Source: a virus. From it: DNA of 39,504 bases. Numbering within the stretch: the first letter of the stretch is position 1; each line of letters starts with the position of its first letter. A program made the position numbers and the translations under genes. Below the pieces are notes generated by a model. That model made no database searches. It was given only the letters and a program-made list of their open reading frames with translations, and was not told the DNA's origin. The stretch covers positions 1 through 39,504 of IMG/VR virus record IMGVR_UViG_3300021171_000026; one strand, written 5' to 3'. Shown here piece by piece: positions 20,079 through 29,957 of this stretch.

Positions 20079-22816
20079 CAGCCGCTCTTGAAGAAGCGAA
20101 GATCATTGATATTGAGGAATGGCTGACGCTTGCCACAGCCCCTAGTTCGACAAAGTTGAAGCAGGGCCAAACACCGAACGCCAAAAATGTCTGGGTGGAT
20201 GAGAAACCTGGATCGGTGATTACGGCTCCTGGTTATTTGAAAGTCGGGGCACTCCCGTCTAATCTTCCTCCCACATTTTGCATCAACTATTTCAAGACTT
20301 CTTCTGGCACACAAACCTTTGTGGCTTCTGACAATGCCACGGTCTGGACGACGATTGATTTCCAGAATTGGACGACGATTATCACTGGTCTGTCGTCGGT
20401 GTTTCAGCTTCGCGGGCTTGTGGTTCGTGATAAGCTTTGGCTCACGAACGGTTCTGATGCCGTAAGGGTTTTTGATGGTTCGGTAGTATCCGTTTTAGAC
20501 GGGACAGGCGGCACTCCAAACGTTCCCAGGGGTCGCTATATTGCCTACCACGATGAACGGGTGTGGATGGCTCATATCCCGTCCAATCGGTCTCAGACGG
20601 CGTTTTCGGCTTTGACGGATGTTGCTGCGAACATTATTGCGCCTGACAATGCGAGCGCGTGGCCTGCTTCCAATACGCTCCAAGTCTCGGAAGGGGATGC
20701 GGATTTCTTGACGGGGATGATTCTTTATCGCGGATATCTCCACTTTTTCAAGCAGTATTCGATTTGGCGGTTGGTGGGTTATGACGAATACACCTATACC
20801 CGCGTTAAAACCAGGGCTTCGACGGGATGCCGTTTCAATGAATCGCTTGGTATTTTAGATAGCCTCGTGCATTTAATTGGGATAGATGGTCTTTACGTGT
20901 TCGACGGGGAAGAAACCCAGCGCATTTCCGATATCATTGATCCGGCGACAGCTTCCCAAACCTCTTTTGGTTTTAATCAGCTTCAGCAGCCCAACGTCAA
21001 CAATCTCTTTTGGGAAGTGGCTTCTACGCTTGATTTTAACGCTGGAACCGTGCCGACGGATTTGGTTGTTAATAACGGTGTCACGCTTCAGGCGGCAGAT
21101 GATTCGCAAGCCGATTTCCAAGCTGGAGTCACGCAAACCAATTTGGATTTGGTGAACAATCCAGGTTTTATTCAATTATCCGTTTCGGGAGCTGGTGTTT
21201 CCGCTAAGAATGTAGCTTTGAACCAACCCGCAACATTAACTATCCAAGTTGGACTTGGAGCTTCCAAAATAGGGTCTGACTCATTTATCACAGATGGGAA
21301 TTTGAATAATGCTGTTGGAATAAATGGCGGCAATGGGGCAGGGACATTTGTTATTACATTTCCATTTCCTATGACTATTTCCAGAGTTATTTTAAAGTCA
21401 CATATTCGGGGTGGCTTTTCTAGTTTTGTTGAAATCAGTAAAGCTGGAGAATCGCCAGGCATCTTACCGACAGGCGTTGATAATGGTGGTTCCATTACGG
21501 TGCTGGGTGGGCGTAATGCAATCCTTTTTGCTTCTCCTAATATCACGCCTATGGATACGAACATCCAGTTAACGCCCACACTCACCTCAACAATTACTAT
21601 TGTAATGACTGTCGGAGCGATTGGTGGTTCGCCTGGAACGACAGCGACGGTTACAGAAATCCAAGCTTTTCAAACAGCTTATAATGCCACTGGGAAATTC
21701 ACATCCAAGAAATTAGACCTTGGTATTGCTCCTACTTCTTTCGGGAATTTCAATGCCGTGGAGACATTGAATGGCGAAACCACGGCTTATTTTACGCAAA
21801 GTTCAGCTGACGGCATAGCCTGGGATGCCGAAGTCGCTGTCGTCAATGGCGCGGCGATTGGGTCAGTTCTAAAGCGATATTTGCGGTGGGGAGTGAACAT
21901 CACATCCGACGGAGCCAATACGCCGACAATAGACACAGCTTTTCTTCCTGCTTTGTATCTTTCGGCGATTCATGACACAGGTGGTTCCATTTTTGCTTGG
22001 GGTCCTTTTGAAGCGGATCGGACGCTTCCGCTTCAGTGCAACTTTTACTATCGAACGGCGACGACTTCAGGCGGGATCGCGGGAGCCCTTTGGAATTTGA
22101 TTGTTCCTGGCGGCGTGATCTCAGCGGCTGTTGCGAATCAGTTTGTTCAGTTCAAGATCGAAATCTTAAATGGGGATGCTACGCATTTGCCTGTTGTAAG
22201 CTCCGTGACGATCAACTGGGTCAAAGGGTCAGGAGTCCAGTTCCAAGTCCTTCAAAATGTGGCTTCTTATGTGTGGCGAAACCGCTATTGGATGGCCGCC
22301 GCTGGGCCAGGCGCAACAGCGAATGATACAGTTCTAATCCGTGGCAAAAAAACATTTGGCTCTCCGTGGCAACTGAAAGATTTTCCTTTGTTGTCCTTCA
22401 CGCGCTACCAAGATAGTTTGTACGCGGGGTCAAGTCAAGATGGTTCCATTTTTCAGATTGATACGGGCCATTCCAAGAACGGGGGAGCCATTGATTCTTA
22501 TTTCCAAACAGGAGATTTTACCTTCGGAGGGTTCTATATTAATCCCATCGAAATCCTTGTGGAAGTCGAACGATCAGGGCCATATTCTTTGCAGGTGGGT
22601 TTCTCCATTGATCGCGGCAATACCTGGGATGACTTTCCCGTTGATTTGACGCCTTCGACGTTTGCTCCGAGCTACACCAAGAAAATAAACACGGACACGG
22701 TGAACACAGACCGTATTCGGTTCCGGCTCCGAACCAATGGCGTCGATCAACCCTTTGAAGTTCACCGTTTGATTTTCTATTACAAAATGGATTCTTCGAG
22801 AGGAAGTATAAAATGA
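20075..22816 (+). CDS. Large tail hub or nozzle-like beta-propeller protein, 913 aa
   Basis: The first 300 residues (KLKQGQTPNAKNVWVDEKPG; repeated GLVVRDKLWLTNGSDAVRVFDG-type blades) match podovirus tail tubular or stabilisation proteins with propeller folds. Residues about 365-535 form an extra, beta-rich, Cys-free domain resembling an F5/8-type sugar-binding module (LNQPATLTI, SDSFITDGNLNNAVG, TEIQAFQ) in somewhat more AT-rich DNA. The C-terminus returns to propeller-like repeats. It closes the short tail. Confidence 0.8.
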   Translation: MTAALEEAKIIDIEEWLTLATAPSSTKLKQGQTPNAKNVWVDEKPGSVITAPGYLKVGALPSNLPPTFCINYFKTSSGTQTFVASDNATVWTTIDFQNWTTIITGLSSVFQLRGLVVRDKLWLTNGSDAVRVFDGSVVSVLDGTGGTPNVPRGRYIAYHDERVWMAHIPSNRSQTAFSALTDVAANIIAPDNASAWPASNTLQVSEGDADFLTGMILYRGYLHFFKQYSIWRLVGYDEYTYTRVKTRASTGCRFNESLGILDSLVHLIGIDGLYVFDGEETQRISDIIDPATASQTSFGFNQLQQPNVNNLFWEVASTLDFNAGTVPTDLVVNNGVTLQAADDSQADFQAGVTQTNLDLVNNPGFIQLSVSGAGVSAKNVALNQPATLTIQVGLGASKIGSDSFITDGNLNNAVGINGGNGAGTFVITFPFPMTISRVILKSHIRGGFSSFVEISKAGESPGILPTGVDNGGSITVLGGRNAILFASPNITPMDTNIQLTPTLTSTITIVMTVGAIGGSPGTTATVTEIQAFQTAYNATGKFTSKKLDLGIAPTSFGNFNAVETLNGETTAYFTQSSADGIAWDAEVAVVNGAAIGSVLKRYLRWGVNITSDGANTPTIDTAFLPALYLSAIHDTGGSIFAWGPFEADRTLPLQCNFYYRTATTSGGIAGALWNLIVPGGVISAAVANQFVQFKIEILNGDATHLPVVSSVTINWVKGSGVQFQVLQNVASYVWRNRYWMAAAGPGATANDTVLIRGKKTFGSPWQLKDFPLLSFTRYQDSLYAGSSQDGSIFQIDTGHSKNGGAIDSYFQTGDFTFGGFYINPIEILVEVERSGPYSLQVGFSIDRGNTWDDFPVDLTPSTFAPSYTKKINTDTVNTDRIRFRLRTNGVDQPFEVHRLIFYYKMDSSRGSIK

Positions 22817-23049
22817 GCGTACTCCCGCAACCTACGGTATCGAAGTCGGGTGGTTTCCAGACCGAATCCGGCATCTTCACGAATTTCAATGATCTCTATC
22901 GCTTTTTTCAGCCGAAACGGATCAAGACTTCGCTTTCGAGCCCGCCATTGGCTAAGGATGTAGGAGAGTGCGAACTTGTATTGGACAAGACGGCACTTCG
23001 AATTTATACGAAGGTAGATGGTTCCCTTCGGTATTGGAGCCTAACCTAA
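22813..23049 (+). CDS. Hypothetical protein, 78 aa
   Basis: ATGA overlap with the tail hub gene. The C-terminal half, ECELVLDKTALRIYTKVDGS, is a short beta domain resembling small tail-associated proteins that bind fibres. No named family. Confidence 0.65.
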   Translation: MSVLPQPTVSKSGGFQTESGIFTNFNDLYRFFQPKRIKTSLSSPPLAKDVGECELVLDKTALRIYTKVDGSLRYWSLT

Positions 23050-23456
23050 TGGCAAATGGCCTTTTCTCAGATTACAATCCTCAAACGCTCCAAGACGTTT
23101 TAGGACAGCAGGCGCAAGCTCAAACGGCTCAGACAACCGATCAATATACTCAAGCCAAAAAGAGAGCCGTAGCGGGACAAGCGGCATCTGGGCGATTAAT
23201 GTCCGGCGTGTCCGATTATCCGCTAGGGGATTTGAACGCCCAGGAAGGACAAGCTCTTTCTGGGATTCAAAGCAACTTAGCGACAAGTCTTGGCGGCATT
23301 CCGTCAGAGGATTGGCTGAATCAGAAGAACTTCCAGAGGTCTTATGACTTGGCGAATTTGATTGGGAGCCTAAATAAACCGTCGACTTTAGATCAAGTGT
23401 TCCAGGGAATTGGTTCTATTGGCCCTCTTGCGGCAGTCGGAGCATCATTCTTATGA
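23049..23456 (+). CDS. Ejection-type small protein, 135 aa
   Basis: Gln/Ala/Gly-rich with a C-terminal hydrophobic part. It shares the segment LNKPSTLDQVFQGIGSIG with the next gene (LNKPSLLQQIMQGIGSVG), so the two are paralogues. The place after the hub gene suits internal virion proteins ejected into the cell. Confidence 0.65.
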   Translation: MANGLFSDYNPQTLQDVLGQQAQAQTAQTTDQYTQAKKRAVAGQAASGRLMSGVSDYPLGDLNAQEGQALSGIQSNLATSLGGIPSEDWLNQKNFQRSYDLANLIGSLNKPSTLDQVFQGIGSIGPLAAVGASFL

Positions 23457-23466
23457 GGAGATTCAC

Positions 23467-23985
23467 ATGGCACTAATGGCAGGCGGCGTGAAGATGCCGC
23501 AAGATTTGACAGATGCTTTAAGCACGATTGGCGGTTCGGGAACGGCTGGAATCAATAACATCTACGGCCAAGCCCGACAACGGCAGGCAGGGGATATGGC
23601 GGCATTAGGCCGCGCTCCAAGCTCCAATAGTTATGGCGGTCAACGGTTAGGCGTTCAGCAGGGATTAGATCAAGGCAATCTTGAGGCAAGTCTTGGTGGG
23701 GTGCTTGGCGATACGGGCTACAAAAATACACTTGCCGAACGGGATTACAATCAAAACCGTCAATTAGCAGAAGAAACAGCGGCACTCAATAAACCCTCTT
23801 TACTTCAACAGATCATGCAAGGAATTGGCAGTGTCGGAAAAACAGCGGCGACATATTATGGGATGAAAGGGATGAATTCAGGAAGTCAACTTCCAGCCAA
23901 TTATCAACCAGGGCCTAACTATGGCCCGATGTCGCTTTATCAAGGTTCACCTTATGGATATGGAGGAAGTCCTTATGGCCAGTGA
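23467..23985 (+). CDS. Ejection-type protein, paralogue of the previous, 172 aa
   Basis: ATG behind GAGGAGATT. Gly/Gln/Ala-rich, with the shared LNKPS..QGIGS segment near residue 105 and a C-terminal tail rich in Gly, Tyr and Pro. Probably an internal virion protein. Confidence 0.65.
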   Translation: MALMAGGVKMPQDLTDALSTIGGSGTAGINNIYGQARQRQAGDMAALGRAPSSNSYGGQRLGVQQGLDQGNLEASLGGVLGDTGYKNTLAERDYNQNRQLAEETAALNKPSLLQQIMQGIGSVGKTAATYYGMKGMNSGSQLPANYQPGPNYGPMSLYQGSPYGYGGSPYGQ

Positions 23986-24745
23986 TCGACTTTTTGAGAT
24001 GTTGGCGCAAGCGAAGAGCCAACCGAGTAAAGCTTTACAGGCAACAGAGGCCGGAGGAAATGCTTTAGAGAATATTCTTGGTGGTTATTTACGGGGTTAT
24101 GGGATCAAGCGTCAAATGCAACAACCGGAAGCTATAGCGCGAATGATTAATTCAACTCCGCAAGGCCATGACATGGAACAACAGATTGGGCCGGAAGGAA
24201 TGACAGCGGCGATGTATGGGGCTACTCCTAAAGAAGGGTTGGATTATCTAGGAAAATCCACAGAGTTGGCTCAGCGCGGAGCTTTAGGTTATGCGGGGAT
24301 CAATGAACGAAATACAGCAAGCCAGCGTGCGGCAGATGTCGCCAATGCGAGAACACAATCACAGGAAAAGATTTTCGGTGGTAAAAACCTTAGTTCTAAT
24401 ATTGCGCTCCATGAAAATGAGATTCAAAGACTTACGGGCGAACAAAGTCGGTTGGCTTCTCAGGTTCCTGGTGGTGTAGGTGGGACAATACAGGCCTTAA
24501 TCGGGCGGGGTGGCGATATCGGGCAATATCTGCAAGACCCCAAAGTAGGGGCGATTGCGGCTCAGATGAAACAAAATCAATCTCAAATTGATATGCACAA
24601 ACAGATGTTAAGCCCCATGTATCGAGCCCAGGGCATGATCCCGCCAGGGATGTTGGATAATTCCGATCTCGGTGGTATCAATCCTCCTCCGGCTGTAGGA
24701 GGGGATGGTTCCATAACAAGCACAAGCGGAGTGAGCATTTTCTAG
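23975..24745 (+). CDS. Internal virion protein candidate, 256 aa
   Basis: ATG 23975 follows GGAGGAAG and overlaps the previous gene by 11 bases. Helical and Gln/Ala/Gly-rich, with a Gly/Pro-rich end. Lies between the paired small proteins and the large ejection protein. No enzyme motif seen. Confidence 0.65.
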   Translation: MASDRLFEMLAQAKSQPSKALQATEAGGNALENILGGYLRGYGIKRQMQQPEAIARMINSTPQGHDMEQQIGPEGMTAAMYGATPKEGLDYLGKSTELAQRGALGYAGINERNTASQRAADVANARTQSQEKIFGGKNLSSNIALHENEIQRLTGEQSRLASQVPGGVGGTIQALIGRGGDIGQYLQDPKVGAIAAQMKQNQSQIDMHKQMLSPMYRAQGMIPPGMLDNSDLGGINPPPAVGGDGSITSTSGVSIF

Positions 24746-27231
24746 TGGTCGATACAGCCCTCATTGATCCGTCGCAACTTCCGGCGACGAGTTCGCCGCA
24801 ACCTCCACCATCTACAGGCGGCCCAACTCAGGACGTTCTCAATATGATTGGTCAAGCAAAACAGGCGAATAAGGGAATACGAATTGACTTTTCAGGACTT
24901 CATCCTGACGTAGATAAACGCCAAGTCGTTTCAGCTCTAATTGATGGAATGGCTCCAGAAGATGCCAACAAAGCCAATGCCGCTGCTATGGGTGGTCACG
25001 GAGTAGCTGTGCCGCCAGGGACTTATAATCGGGCGACACTCCCAGGTGGCCCGAGTTCTGACCCGATGGCAGGAAATATCTACCAAGACTATCCGATGCG
25101 TCGAAAACTTTCTCAATATCTTTTACGTCCAGCGGCTGAAATGATTGGTCAAGGGATTGGAGGAGTTACAGGAGCCGGAGTAGGAGCTTTAACTTCTCCC
25201 ATTACGGGTGCTGTAGGGCCAGCCGTCGGTGGGTTCGGGGGAGCTGTGGCAGGTGGTACAGCGGCAGATGAATTGATGAATAAAGCAGATGTGGGAATGG
25301 GATTAAAACACCCTGAAACCGATCTCCCAGATCAAACACTTCCCAGGTTAGGCCGAGAAGCTCTTGTCAATACGGCTATGGTAGGAGGCGGGAAAATAGC
25401 AGGGAAAGCGGCATCGGAGTTGGCCGCTCCCTTTGCCGAATCCGTTAATCCTGAAGTTCAAGGGGCCGCGAAAGCCCTTAACGTTCCTTTAACAGCGGCT
25501 CAGCAATCCAACAGCAAGCTTTTATCACAAGGTGAACAGATGGCGGCTAAGTTACCTGGTTCTGCTGGCATTCTTGGAGATTTCTACGCCAAGACCCGTG
25601 CGCGGATGATGGATGTTGCCAATTCTCTTTTTGGTAAACAGATGAATCCTCAGATTGCTAAAACGGTCGGGGATGGTATCAATCAGCAGTTGCTTCAAAA
25701 GACGAATGAATTAGCGCAATCTGGCATCACTCCCCAACTTGATCCGGCAGATGTTGGGACTTCTATCGCTTCGGATATTTCTGATTTCACGAATAAGATG
25801 ATGCAGAAATCTAAAGGGGCTTTTAATGCTCTAAAACAGGGCGTTCCAGAAGGTACGACAGTCCCCTTAACGGCTACAGCTCAGCAGGCCGATAAACTCT
25901 TAGCCGAACACTCGGCTCTTCCACCAAGTCTACAAAATCCTAAGCTTATACAAGTCTTAAGCGATCTAAAAGGGCAAACGGATAGTGGAGATTTGGCCCA
26001 ATTAACGGCTAATGCTTCACCTGATGCGTTGGCTCGGATGAAAGCGGTAGGAATTGGCCCTCAAGACTTAACACCTTCCAAATCAATTCCCGAACTGATG
26101 AGTTTGCGTTCCGCTCTTGGAGATGCGGCGGCTCAGCATGAAGGGGCTTATGCGACGAACCAACCAGGGACAAAATTCATGGGTAGTCCTGTAGCGGGAG
26201 CCTATAAATCCCTCATCACTTCTTTAGATAAAGACTTAGGCGATTTCTCAACGCAAACAGGTGGCAATTTCGCTCAATCCTATGCCAAGGCAAGAGGCGC
26301 ACATGGCGAGATGTTGAACACCATGGAAAACCCCTATATCAAGCGTGTTTTGTCTACAGACAACCCAGAAAAGATTGTAGATATGGCGGTGCGGCCTGGG
26401 GATGTGCAGAATCTCGCCAAACTTCAAAATATGCTTCAGCCTGAAACGGCAAATCAATTAAGTCAGACTTTTACGAATAGTCTGATTGAAAAGAGCCAGA
26501 ACGCAGATGGTCAGTTTATCCCGCAAAAATTAACTCAACTCATAAAACAATATGGAGAACCCACTATTCAACAGGCAGTAGGGCCAGATGGTCTTATGAA
26601 TCTCCATAAGTTGTCAAATCTTTCTGACGGCAGTTTTACTGATCCTGAATTTCGCCAGTTTATCAGTCAAATTGGAAGAAAGAATGGAGAAAACGTGAGC
26701 GGGTTTCTTTTGGGTGCGAGCCCTCAAAATATCAATCGTGTGCGTTCTTTAATTGGTGAGCAATCCTTCGGAGAAGCCCAAGACGGTATGATTCATAATC
26801 TTTTGACGAACAATCAGGACAATGTGGATTTCGGAGGACTTGCGAAGCGGATGAGCGAGATACCTCCCGAAAGTCTAGCCACAGCCATTCCTCCAAATAA
26901 ACTCGCTATTTTGCGCCAACTTTCCACGGTAGGGGGTGGCATTAAGGCTTCTCAGCGTGAATTTTCTAATCCTTCTGGAACGGCTCCGATGATGGGGATG
27001 TTTTACATCATGCGCCAACTGTTTATGAATCCGCTTAACGCCTTGAAGGTTGTCGGGGGGCTAGAAGCGGCGACGAAAGGATATACGAGCCCCTTGGCTA
27101 CGAAATATCTCACAGGAGGTATTGCAAGCCCCGCAACAGCTGAAGCCATCGGGTCAATCGCAGGGAAAGGGCCAATTTCCGTTTTTGGCAACTCCATGTC
27201 AAATCCCTATAAGAACAAGGCAAAACCATGA
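24745..27231 (+). CDS. Large ejection (pilot) protein, 828 aa
   Basis: GTG start sharing one base with the preceding TAG. Residues about 135-180 are a long Gly/Ala-rich hydrophobic stretch (IGGVTGAGVGALTSPITGAV and onwards) fit to enter a membrane; the rest is helical with many Gln, Ala and Asn. This composition is typical of podovirus ejection proteins that form a channel for DNA across the envelope. No transglycosylase motif was found. Confidence 0.75.
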   Translation: MVDTALIDPSQLPATSSPQPPPSTGGPTQDVLNMIGQAKQANKGIRIDFSGLHPDVDKRQVVSALIDGMAPEDANKANAAAMGGHGVAVPPGTYNRATLPGGPSSDPMAGNIYQDYPMRRKLSQYLLRPAAEMIGQGIGGVTGAGVGALTSPITGAVGPAVGGFGGAVAGGTAADELMNKADVGMGLKHPETDLPDQTLPRLGREALVNTAMVGGGKIAGKAASELAAPFAESVNPEVQGAAKALNVPLTAAQQSNSKLLSQGEQMAAKLPGSAGILGDFYAKTRARMMDVANSLFGKQMNPQIAKTVGDGINQQLLQKTNELAQSGITPQLDPADVGTSIASDISDFTNKMMQKSKGAFNALKQGVPEGTTVPLTATAQQADKLLAEHSALPPSLQNPKLIQVLSDLKGQTDSGDLAQLTANASPDALARMKAVGIGPQDLTPSKSIPELMSLRSALGDAAAQHEGAYATNQPGTKFMGSPVAGAYKSLITSLDKDLGDFSTQTGGNFAQSYAKARGAHGEMLNTMENPYIKRVLSTDNPEKIVDMAVRPGDVQNLAKLQNMLQPETANQLSQTFTNSLIEKSQNADGQFIPQKLTQLIKQYGEPTIQQAVGPDGLMNLHKLSNLSDGSFTDPEFRQFISQIGRKNGENVSGFLLGASPQNINRVRSLIGEQSFGEAQDGMIHNLLTNNQDNVDFGGLAKRMSEIPPESLATAIPPNKLAILRQLSTVGGGIKASQREFSNPSGTAPMMGMFYIMRQLFMNPLNALKVVGGLEAATKGYTSPLATKYLTGGIASPATAEAIGSIAGKGPISVFGNSMSNPYKNKAKP

Positions 27232-29957
27232 AAAATGCCTTAAAACTCATCCTAGGCGTTGTGATGGGCTGTTCCGCGCCTCTTCTGGCGGTTTGTGACC
27301 CTTCTTTGGCTCCTACCTACACCACCAGGGCTGGGATTCAGGTTCCGGCGATCAATTCCTGCGGGTGGGGGGCAGTGACGAATGGCGATTGGAACATTAT
27401 GGATTCGTCGATGGCCCTTGTAACTGGATTTAACAATTTCACAGGTTCCACTACTTTTACGGGCTTGAGTTGGAATTTCCCTAATCCGAATCTTACCGTA
27501 GATCGAATTGGAACGAAATTAGGGGGAGTTAATGGAGGCCCGAACAGTGTGTCGATTGGGAATAGTTCCCTCCTTGGGTTTAGAACATCTGGGTATTTAG
27601 GGCGTCCGAATATAGCAGTTGGGCCATCTGCTTTAGGCAATTTTGTAGATGGAGGAAATACAAGCCAAACAGGCGGACTTACGGCAATAGGATATGATGC
27701 TTTAGGAACTTCTACGGGGAGCGAGAACACGGCTATTGGAGACTTTGCAGGAGCTTATCTTGCAGGTGGCAACTGGAATCAATTTTTTGGTTATAACTCT
27801 GGTGTTGCTCTCAATGGATCAGGATTCGCATACGGCGAAAACGACACGTTTATCGGTCAATTTTCAGGGCCTACTTCCACAAGTCCTTATTTATCCAATT
27901 CGATGGCCTTTGGGTATGCTTCTAAAGTAGGGCAGAATAGTTCCCTCTCGATTGGCTGCTCCGCTACGGATTGTGCCAATGGTGGTTATCCTTCTTTCAA
28001 GGTCGGTATTGGAACGGATACCCCTACAGAAACTCTTCATATTGTCGGGAATCTTAAAATTCAAGGCGGAGGCACAGGCATAAGATTTAATGATGGCACT
28101 TTCCAGACCACGGCAGGTGGTGGTGGAGGAGGTGGTTCTTCTTCTTTGGCCGTCAATCAAAATGGGGTGCAAATCACGAGCCCCACTGTAGCCATCAACG
28201 CTCTTTCGCCTCCATTTATTATCACTCCTGTGTTTGCAGGGACAACGGCTCAATGGACTCTTGACCCTACTTCTGTAACCTTAGAAGGGCCTTTGCTGAC
28301 TCAGGGGAACGTATGGAAAGGATTCAATAACTTTTCTGGGAGCACTACTTTTTCTGGAAATATGAATGTGTCTAGCGGTGTTTTGATTCTAGGAGGGACA
28401 GGGACAAATGGGCAAGTTATGACATCAGGAGGTTTCGGTACTGTTCCGTCATGGCAAACGCCTGGTCAGCCTAGCATTTTGCCTACCACCAACACCTGGA
28501 CAGGCGGCAATACCTATTATTCTTCAGCGACTTTTGGTGCGGGTGGTTCTATGGTATGGGACAATACCAATGGCGTATTGCGTCTTGGTGGAGGATCATC
28601 TGATGCAGCGGGATGGGAGACAATCAATGAGGGGAATGCGATATCGGCATTGAGCATTCGAGGGAACGGGCAAGCCATATTTGTATCGACAAACACGGGT
28701 GCCGTGATGACGCCATTGGTTGTTGAGAACTTGAATGACCAATTCAGCTTACAACTGGAAACAGGGACCAATGCGCGTACTGGGCTTCTCATTAACTCTA
28801 AGCCTTTCAGTGGCCCTGATTCTCATTTTATACCCATTACTTTAACAGCCCAAGATGCTTCTGCTACTGTCAATGCCTATAGTATTCAGATGCAATCGAC
28901 GGGCACGACGATTTCGAGCAATACGGTTGTCGTGGGATCGTTTACAGTTACAGGCCCAGGAAACGGTGTCATCACCGAAACGATTGGCGTAGGAAACCAA
29001 GCTGCCGCGTCTTATACGGCCATTTCATCAAGCTATTCCAGCGTCGGAGCGTTTCTGATCTATACCAGCACGAATTTTACTGTCGGGATTGGGACGACGA
29101 ATGCGGGTAGTGGAACTGTCGCGAGTGCCACGCCTGGGAATATGGCCTACTATACAGGCGCGACGACAGTAAGTGGTTCGACGAATGTGGTGGTGACGCA
29201 TTCGAGCATAACGGTGATTGCTTCTTCCTATTCTTTCACTACGACGGGTGCTCAAAATACAATCGCTGGGCCAGGGTTCGTCGATATATATGATGTGAAC
29301 GCATTTTCTACAAAGCCGTTGTTGGTTGTTGGGAGCAATGGCGGAGGCATAGATATGTTGTTAGAAGATCGACAACCCCTCTTTTTGCAGAATTTCGGTG
29401 CGGAGACTGGGGGTTTGCATTTGGGTGTTTCAGGTGAAGGAAGCCAACAGCGAGTCCAAAGTCAAAGTCGTGCGAACTATTTTGAGGCTAATCTTGCCAG
29501 CACTATGACCTTGAACACGGATAATGATATTTCTGGCGGTGACATGGTATTTCAGCCTCAGAACACCGAAGAATTTAGAGTGTCGCATTTGAGCGGCGTG
29601 AAGGTCAGCACGAGCGCATTCTATATGGTGGATGTTTCCACCAGCGGCCACTACCTGACAGGCGGCTCTACGCCGACGGTGAGTTCTTGCGGTTCTGGCC
29701 CTAGTGGGAGCGTGGTCGGCAATGACAAAGATGGTGTCATTACAGTAGGTGGCAGCGCTCCAACGGCTTGCACGTTGACCTTCTCGCAAACGTATGGGTT
29801 AGGATGCGTGGTGGCTTGCACCATCTCCGACAGCATCACGAGCACAACGCCGGATGTAACTACGAGTCCTACGGCTATGACGATGGCCTTCAGTTCCGCC
29901 ATTGGAGGAGGCTCGGTCTTTTACCATTGCGTTGGGGTAACAGCGGGATGTCAGTAA
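27228..29957 (+). CDS. Exported fibre-like protein with YadA-type head repeats, 909 aa
   Basis: The signal peptide MKNALKLILGVVMGCSAPLLA is followed by Cys-containing residues (VCDP, NSCGWG). Residues about 110-240 carry repeats of the YadA-head/tail-fibre type (IAVGPSALGN, TAIGYDALGT, NTAIGDFAGAYLAG). Then VGIGTDTPTETLHIVGNLKI and a Gly run, and a long Thr/Ser/Gly beta region. FNNFTGSTTFTG and FNNFSGSTTFSG mark an internal duplication. It is probably a receptor-binding fibre; the signal peptide is unusual for a fibre. Confidence 0.7.
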   Translation: MKNALKLILGVVMGCSAPLLAVCDPSLAPTYTTRAGIQVPAINSCGWGAVTNGDWNIMDSSMALVTGFNNFTGSTTFTGLSWNFPNPNLTVDRIGTKLGGVNGGPNSVSIGNSSLLGFRTSGYLGRPNIAVGPSALGNFVDGGNTSQTGGLTAIGYDALGTSTGSENTAIGDFAGAYLAGGNWNQFFGYNSGVALNGSGFAYGENDTFIGQFSGPTSTSPYLSNSMAFGYASKVGQNSSLSIGCSATDCANGGYPSFKVGIGTDTPTETLHIVGNLKIQGGGTGIRFNDGTFQTTAGGGGGGGSSSLAVNQNGVQITSPTVAINALSPPFIITPVFAGTTAQWTLDPTSVTLEGPLLTQGNVWKGFNNFSGSTTFSGNMNVSSGVLILGGTGTNGQVMTSGGFGTVPSWQTPGQPSILPTTNTWTGGNTYYSSATFGAGGSMVWDNTNGVLRLGGGSSDAAGWETINEGNAISALSIRGNGQAIFVSTNTGAVMTPLVVENLNDQFSLQLETGTNARTGLLINSKPFSGPDSHFIPITLTAQDASATVNAYSIQMQSTGTTISSNTVVVGSFTVTGPGNGVITETIGVGNQAAASYTAISSSYSSVGAFLIYTSTNFTVGIGTTNAGSGTVASATPGNMAYYTGATTVSGSTNVVVTHSSITVIASSYSFTTTGAQNTIAGPGFVDIYDVNAFSTKPLLVVGSNGGGIDMLLEDRQPLFLQNFGAETGGLHLGVSGEGSQQRVQSQSRANYFEANLASTMTLNTDNDISGGDMVFQPQNTEEFRVSHLSGVKVSTSAFYMVDVSTSGHYLTGGSTPTVSSCGSGPSGSVVGNDKDGVITVGGSAPTACTLTFSQTYGLGCVVACTISDSITSTTPDVTTSPTAMTMAFSSAIGGGSVFYHCVGVTAGCQ

